From: an uncultured Treponema sp.
GTDB lineage: Bacteria > Spirochaetota > Spirochaetia > Treponematales > Treponemataceae
NCBI GenBank assembly: GCA_945915085.1
Contig: CAMEET010000008.1
Coordinates: forward strand, 1-37,743
Length of the DNA: 37,743 bases
Direction of reading: 5' to 3'
The position numbers and the translations under genes were made by a program. Shown here one piece after another: positions 33,957-37,743 of this stretch. The notes under the pieces were generated by a model. That model had not been told where the DNA came from and made no database searches. It saw only the letters and a list, made by a program, of their open reading frames with translations. Positions within the stretch are counted from its first letter, which is position 1; the number at the start of each line of letters is the position of its first letter.

Positions 33957-35438
33957 ATGGAAAGTTTTTCTTTTGAATCATTGAAAAAAGGGCTGTCTTT
34001 CACTGACGACCTTTTATTAGACAGTTCATTTATCCTCCTTCCAAAAACAGTTACAATAGAAGACTCATTATTAAAACTTCTTTCTGAATGGAATATTAAA
34101 AATGTACATTGCAATGGAAATCTGAGTCTTGGTGAAGCAGAAGAATCAGAAAAAAAAGAAAACACTATTGTATTGGAAGATTTTGAAGAAAAACCAAAAG
34201 AAAAAATAAGTACAAATGTCAAAAAAATAATCGAAGATACCAGAAACACACGTACTGATAATACAGATCAGGCACGTATCGATATGGTTACCAAAGTTTA
34301 CAGCGAATATGTTAATTACATTGAGCAGGTATTTACTCATTATGCAACTCACAAAGAAATAGATAAAGATGAGCTTTCTGAAACTGTACAGGAACTTTGT
34401 GTTTTCATAAAAGACCACAGACGTTTTATTTTACGAGTTAATCATTCATATAATAATCCTGATAAGAACTTTCTCGTTGTTCATTCAATGCGCTCAACAG
34501 TTTTGTGTATTGCAATTGCACAACAATTACATTTACCACTCTCAAAAATGATTGATTTAGGTGTTTCATGTATAATTCACGAAATTGGAATGTTACGTTT
34601 ACCGCCACAATTATATATGTCCAAACGAAAACTTAATCCTTCTGAAAAATTTCAGATTACAAAACATACAATTCTTGGGTATACAATCACAAAAGATTTA
34701 AATTTCCCGCTTCCAGTTCAGCTTGGAGTACTTGAGCACCATGAAAAATCAAATGGAGCTGGATATCCACGTCATCTCACAGGAGATCAGATTTCTTCGA
34801 TTGGAAGAATTATTGCAGTTGCCTGCACTTATGAAGCAATTTCATCTCCACGTTCCTACAAAGATGACAGAACTTCTTTTGATGCGCTTTTGGAATTGAT
34901 TCAGAACAAAGAAAATCAATATGACGGAAATGTTTTAAAAGCACTTTTATATACAGTTTCTCTTTATCCTATCGGTACTTATGTTTATCTTTCAAACAGA
35001 AAAATTGCCGAAGTAATTGATTCTAATCCTAAAAATCCGAAATGTTCTATCGTTCAGTTAATTACTGAAAAAGAAGCTGATGGAAGCCCAAAAACTATTC
35101 AGACAAATCCAGCTGAAATATTCATATCAAGAATTCTCACAAAACAGGAAGAACAGGATATTATTAAACTTCTTGAGCAAAAGAGGCAAATGATTGCAGA
35201 TGCTCAAAAACAAGTCGAAAACAATCAACAATCTCAAAATGATTTTACAGAAATAATTTCTCTTGACGAAATTGAAGAAACTCAACCTGCTCCTGTTGAT
35301 ACAGAAAAGACAAATCAGATAATCAACAAGGAAACTCAAAAAGAATTAACTCCAGTTCATCATCATTCTGAAAACAATAACGAAAGTTCTTCTGGTGACA
35401 GTGAAATGGAAGATATTGACATCAACTTTTTTAATTAA
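33957..35438 (+). CDS. HD-GYP domain protein with variant active site
   Basis: 493 residues. Variable N-terminus (1-170), HD-GYP domain (about 175-345), and a low-complexity Gln/Glu/Asn-rich tail (about 390-493). HD-GYP proteins hydrolyse c-di-GMP or act as its receptors. The GYP part is kept (HHEKSNGAGYP, H261-P271), but HD is HE (H208-E209), the HDxGK Lys is Met, and the late Asp of the D-x-x-D region is changed (VACTYEAI). Activity is therefore doubtful; a binding role is possible. Sigma-28-like promoter upstream suggests co-expression with flagellin. The stop codon overlaps the convergent reductase-fold gene. Confidence 0.85.
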   Translation: MESFSFESLKKGLSFTDDLLLDSSFILLPKTVTIEDSLLKLLSEWNIKNVHCNGNLSLGEAEESEKKENTIVLEDFEEKPKEKISTNVKKIIEDTRNTRTDNTDQARIDMVTKVYSEYVNYIEQVFTHYATHKEIDKDELSETVQELCVFIKDHRRFILRVNHSYNNPDKNFLVVHSMRSTVLCIAIAQQLHLPLSKMIDLGVSCIIHEIGMLRLPPQLYMSKRKLNPSEKFQITKHTILGYTITKDLNFPLPVQLGVLEHHEKSNGAGYPRHLTGDQISSIGRIIAVACTYEAISSPRSYKDDRTSFDALLELIQNKENQYDGNVLKALLYTVSLYPIGTYVYLSNRKIAEVIDSNPKNPKCSIVQLITEKEADGSPKTIQTNPAEIFISRILTKQEEQDIIKLLEQKRQMIADAQKQVENNQQSQNDFTEIISLDEIEETQPAPVDTEKTNQIINKETQKELTPVHHHSENNNESSSGDSEMEDIDINFFN

Positions 35439-36192
35439 AAAACATTCTGATTTTTTCTACATCTTCATGGAATTTTTCATCGATTACAGGCGGATGTTCA
35501 TAAAAATACATAATCTGATCCATTTCTTCTTGAGATTCTACTCCCCAGATTGGAATAACACTTTCAAACTGATGCAAAAAGCCAAAAGCCAAAGGAATGT
35601 TCTGCACTACTCCGCCGCACAAAGGCTGCATCGCAATAAAGCCGACATCATGTTCTTCGCAAAGTTTAACAAGCTCAATTGTATCTTCGCTACTGAGCAT
35701 ATTGAAAGGAAACTGAAGTGTTTCATATAAATCAGAGAGAACAGCTTTTTTTGCAGTTTCCAGATTTGTTGTGACAATGCCGATGTGAGAAACTTTTCCA
35801 TTTATTCTTAAATTCTGCAAAGTATCATAAATTTTGTCAGCACCGCCTGGCACTGGAATAAATTTTTCTGTTTCAAACTGAAATAAATCAACATAATCGC
35901 AATGCAGATTCATAAGACTGTTTTCCAAATCTTCTTTTATTTCGGATGAAGTTCTGGCAGTTGTTCCTGTGGAAATAAAAACATTTTTCCGAATATCATA
36001 TAAAGCATCGCCAAGAATTTTTTCACTTTCAGATACTTTTGTTGATGTATCAAAAAAATTGATGCCGTCTTCATAAGCTTTTCTGACGATTTTTCCAGCT
36101 TCTTCTTCACTATCTACGTTACAAAGTCTGAATCCGCCAAAAGCTACACGTGAAATCAAAAGATTTGTTTTACCCAAACGATTATATTCCAT
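35431..36192 (-). CDS. Aldo/keto-reductase-fold protein lacking the catalytic residues
   Basis: 253 residues from the ATG at 36192 (start MEYNRLGKTNLLISRVAFGG, as in the family). The (beta/alpha)8 AKR scaffold is clear: FDTSTKVSESEKILGDAL, VFISTGTTARTSSEIKEDLE, NLHCDYVDLFQF. Of the catalytic tetrad only Asp48 is kept: Tyr is V53, Lys is G76 and His is E107. It is also shorter than typical members. It is probably not an oxidoreductase. It may bind NAD(P)H or partner proteins. It overlaps the HD-GYP gene by 8 bp tail to tail and follows glyQS. Confidence 0.85.
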   Translation of the reverse strand: MEYNRLGKTNLLISRVAFGGFRLCNVDSEEEAGKIVRKAYEDGINFFDTSTKVSESEKILGDALYDIRKNVFISTGTTARTSSEIKEDLENSLMNLHCDYVDLFQFETEKFIPVPGGADKIYDTLQNLRINGKVSHIGIVTTNLETAKKAVLSDLYETLQFPFNMLSSEDTIELVKLCEEHDVGFIAMQPLCGGVVQNIPLAFGFLHQFESVIPIWGVESQEEMDQIMYFYEHPPVIDEKFHEDVEKIRMFFN

Positions 36193-36223
36193 ATTATGAA
36201 CCTGCAAAAAAAATTTTCTAAGA

Positions 36224-36253
36224 AAGACGACTGCGAATATTCACAGCCATCTT
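36224..36253 (-). terminator. Hairpin after glyQS
   Basis: A 30-bp near-palindrome: AAGATGGCTGTGAAT pairs with ATTCGCAGTCGTCTT through 15 positions, three of them G-U. It lies between the synthetase stop and the reductase-fold gene, and a T-rich stretch follows on the minus strand after a short gap. Probable terminator. Confidence 0.5.
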
Positions 36254-36276
36254 GAAAATAAATCATCAAAAAAAAA

Positions 36277-37743
36277 TTATCTGTCAGTTCTCACTACTGG
36301 TTTATAATTTTTTATTGCTTTTTGAATGAAGAATACTAAATCATCCAAAGAAACACGTTCCTGCTTCATAGAATCACGGAAACGAACTGTAACAGTGTTG
36401 TAAAGTTCATTTTTTGAACCGTCTTCTTTTGTTTCCGAGATTGTATCGTAGTCTACAGTTACGCAGAATGGAGTTCCAACTTCATCCTGACGGCGATAAC
36501 GTTTTCCAACAGTTCCAGAAGTATCATAATCAGTAACAAAATCTTCTTTGAGCAAATGCTGAATTTCTTTTGCTTTTTCAGCAAGTCCGTCTTTTTTCAT
36601 CAATGGAAGAACGGCAACTGTGATAGGTGCTAAACGAGGATCAAGATGAAGAACTGTTCTGTAATCTTCTTTTCCTTCTTCTGTAGAAACATTTTCTTCT
36701 TCATAAGCTTCACAAAGGAACATGAGGAAGTTTCTGTTCAAACCAGCTGAAGTTTCAATTACATAAGGAATATATTTTTTATTTCCATCTTCCTGATCGA
36801 TATAAGACATATCTTTCTTTGAATATTCTTGATGCTGTGAAAGGTCAAAATCTGTGCGCGAGTGAATTCCCTCAATTTCTTCAAAACCGATTGGGAAATT
36901 GTAAGTGATATCATAAGCATCTTTTGCATAATGTGCAAGTTTATCATGATGATGCCATTTAAGCTGATTTTCTGGAATTCCATATTTCAAATAGAATTGC
37001 CAGCGGTCATTTCGCCATCGTTCAAAAACTTCATCTTCTGTTCCAGGTTTACAGAAATATTCCATTTCCATCTGTTCGAATTCAGCAGTGCGGAAAATAA
37101 AGTTTTTAAAAATAATTTCATTTCGGAAAGATTTTCCAACTTGAGCAACTCCAAAAGGCACTTTCATGCGGTTAGACTGCACAATATTTTTGAAATCTGT
37201 GAAGATTCCCTGACATGTTTCAGGACGAAGATAAATCAGATGTGATTCATCGGCAATTGGTCCTTGATAAGTTTTAAACATGAGATTAAATTCACGAACT
37301 GGAGTATATTTTCTTTCTTTGCTTCCGCAGACAGGACAGTTAATGTTTGCATCAATGAAGTTTTTCATTTCTTCATGTGACATTGTGTCAACAGGTTTTC
37401 CAGGATTGATTTCCGGGTTGGCAGCAACAAAATCTTCAATCATTTTATCTGCACGGTGACGAGCCTGACATTCAAGACAGTCAATCATTGGATCAGAGAA
37501 GTGGTCTGCGTGACCAGAAGCTTTCCATGTTGTGTGATGCTGGAAAATTGCAGAATCCAGACCAACAACATCATCATGAAGCTGTGTCATATAATGCCAC
37601 CATTCATTCTGAATGTTTCGTTTAAACTCAACACCCAAAGGTCCGTAATCCCAAGCTCCTGCCTGACCACCATAAATTTCAGATGCCTGATAAACAAAAC
37701 CGCGTCTTTTACAAAGACTGATAATTTTATCTAAAGTACACGC
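36277..37743 (-). CDS. glyQS: Glycyl-tRNA synthetase, single-chain dimeric type (5' end outside the window)
   Basis: 488 residues in the window; the frame is open to the edge, so perhaps ten N-terminal residues are missing. It charges tRNA-Gly with glycine. Class II features: LCKRRGFVYQASEIYGG near the start, motif 2 FRTAEFEQMEMEYF, motif 3 region ETSAGLNRNF, and the anticodon-binding domain at the end (LAPITVAVLPLMKK). Two CxxC pairs (CLEC, CPVC) form a zinc knuckle, common in this type. It is the alpha2 enzyme of archaea, eukaryotes and some bacteria, not the alpha2beta2 form of E. coli. Confidence 0.96.
   Translation of the reverse strand, partial: ACTLDKIISLCKRRGFVYQASEIYGGQAGAWDYGPLGVEFKRNIQNEWWHYMTQLHDDVVGLDSAIFQHHTTWKASGHADHFSDPMIDCLECQARHRADKMIEDFVAANPEINPGKPVDTMSHEEMKNFIDANINCPVCGSKERKYTPVREFNLMFKTYQGPIADESHLIYLRPETCQGIFTDFKNIVQSNRMKVPFGVAQVGKSFRNEIIFKNFIFRTAEFEQMEMEYFCKPGTEDEVFERWRNDRWQFYLKYGIPENQLKWHHHDKLAHYAKDAYDITYNFPIGFEEIEGIHSRTDFDLSQHQEYSKKDMSYIDQEDGNKKYIPYVIETSAGLNRNFLMFLCEAYEEENVSTEEGKEDYRTVLHLDPRLAPITVAVLPLMKKDGLAEKAKEIQHLLKEDFVTDYDTSGTVGKRYRRQDEVGTPFCVTVDYDTISETKEDGSKNELYNTVTVRFRDSMKQERVSLDDLVFFIQKAIKNYKPVVRTDR

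Noticed and set aside
1..37743. CRISPR arrays, prophage, transposase genes or rRNA
   Set aside because: No regularly spaced repeats of the right size, no phage structural or recombinase genes, no rRNA signature seen.

Overview
The window reads as a chromosomal segment of a low-GC spirochaete, most likely a Treponema. The support is two FlaB-type core flagellins, one behind a sigma-28 promoter of the TAAA-N16-GCCGATAA type, an adjacent flaG-fliD pair, a UPF0164/FadL-like outer-membrane barrel of a kind known mainly from treponemes, and the order rimP-nusA-infB-rbfA. No phage, transposase, CRISPR array or rRNA is visible.

Layout. 1-720: remnant or slip-controlled membrane LuxR-type regulator, split in two frames. 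795-5993 (minus): rbfA, infB, nusA and rimP, a translation/transcription operon. 6249-7193 (minus): divergent sigma-factor-like protein. 7437-7509: elongator tRNA-Met with its own promoter and terminator. 7634-8434 (minus): lipoprotein. 8545-15516 (plus): motility block with flaB, a long structured intergenic region, a second flaB, flaG, fliD, a small acidic protein and a membrane PilZ protein. 15673-19240 (plus): ankyrin protein, then a tldD/tldE pair. 19562-21038: beta-lactamase-fold hydrolase and a small membrane protein. 21162-29632 (minus): coiled-coil protein, giant SpoIIE-type membrane phosphatase, exported TPR protein. 29807-31096 (plus): UPF0164 barrel with a TPR tail. 31117-33547 (minus): GH57-like protein and DUF4912 protein. 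33957-35438 (plus): HD-GYP protein. 35431-36192 (minus): aldo/keto-reductase-fold protein. 36277-end (minus): glycyl-tRNA synthetase, cut by the window edge.

How the parts may fit. Flagellar filament genes, a PilZ receptor, an HD-GYP protein and several sigma-28-like promoters suggest a motility/c-di-GMP circuit. The least expected items are: (a) a candidate noncoding RNA on the minus strand (about 33638-33792), with a near-consensus sigma-28 promoter and a strong terminator, divergent from the HD-GYP gene, which also has a sigma-28-like promoter; (b) a compact three-way-junction RNA candidate (9887-9995) in the leader of the second flaB; (c) a 167-bp structured repeat in two copies, upstream of two unrelated genes, in which the 13-nt loop of the end hairpin is inverted between copies; (d) an aldo/keto-reductase-fold protein lacking the Tyr, Lys and His of the catalytic tetrad; (e) an HD-GYP domain whose HD is HE. 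All functions are read from sequence motifs and recalled family knowledge; no database search was possible.
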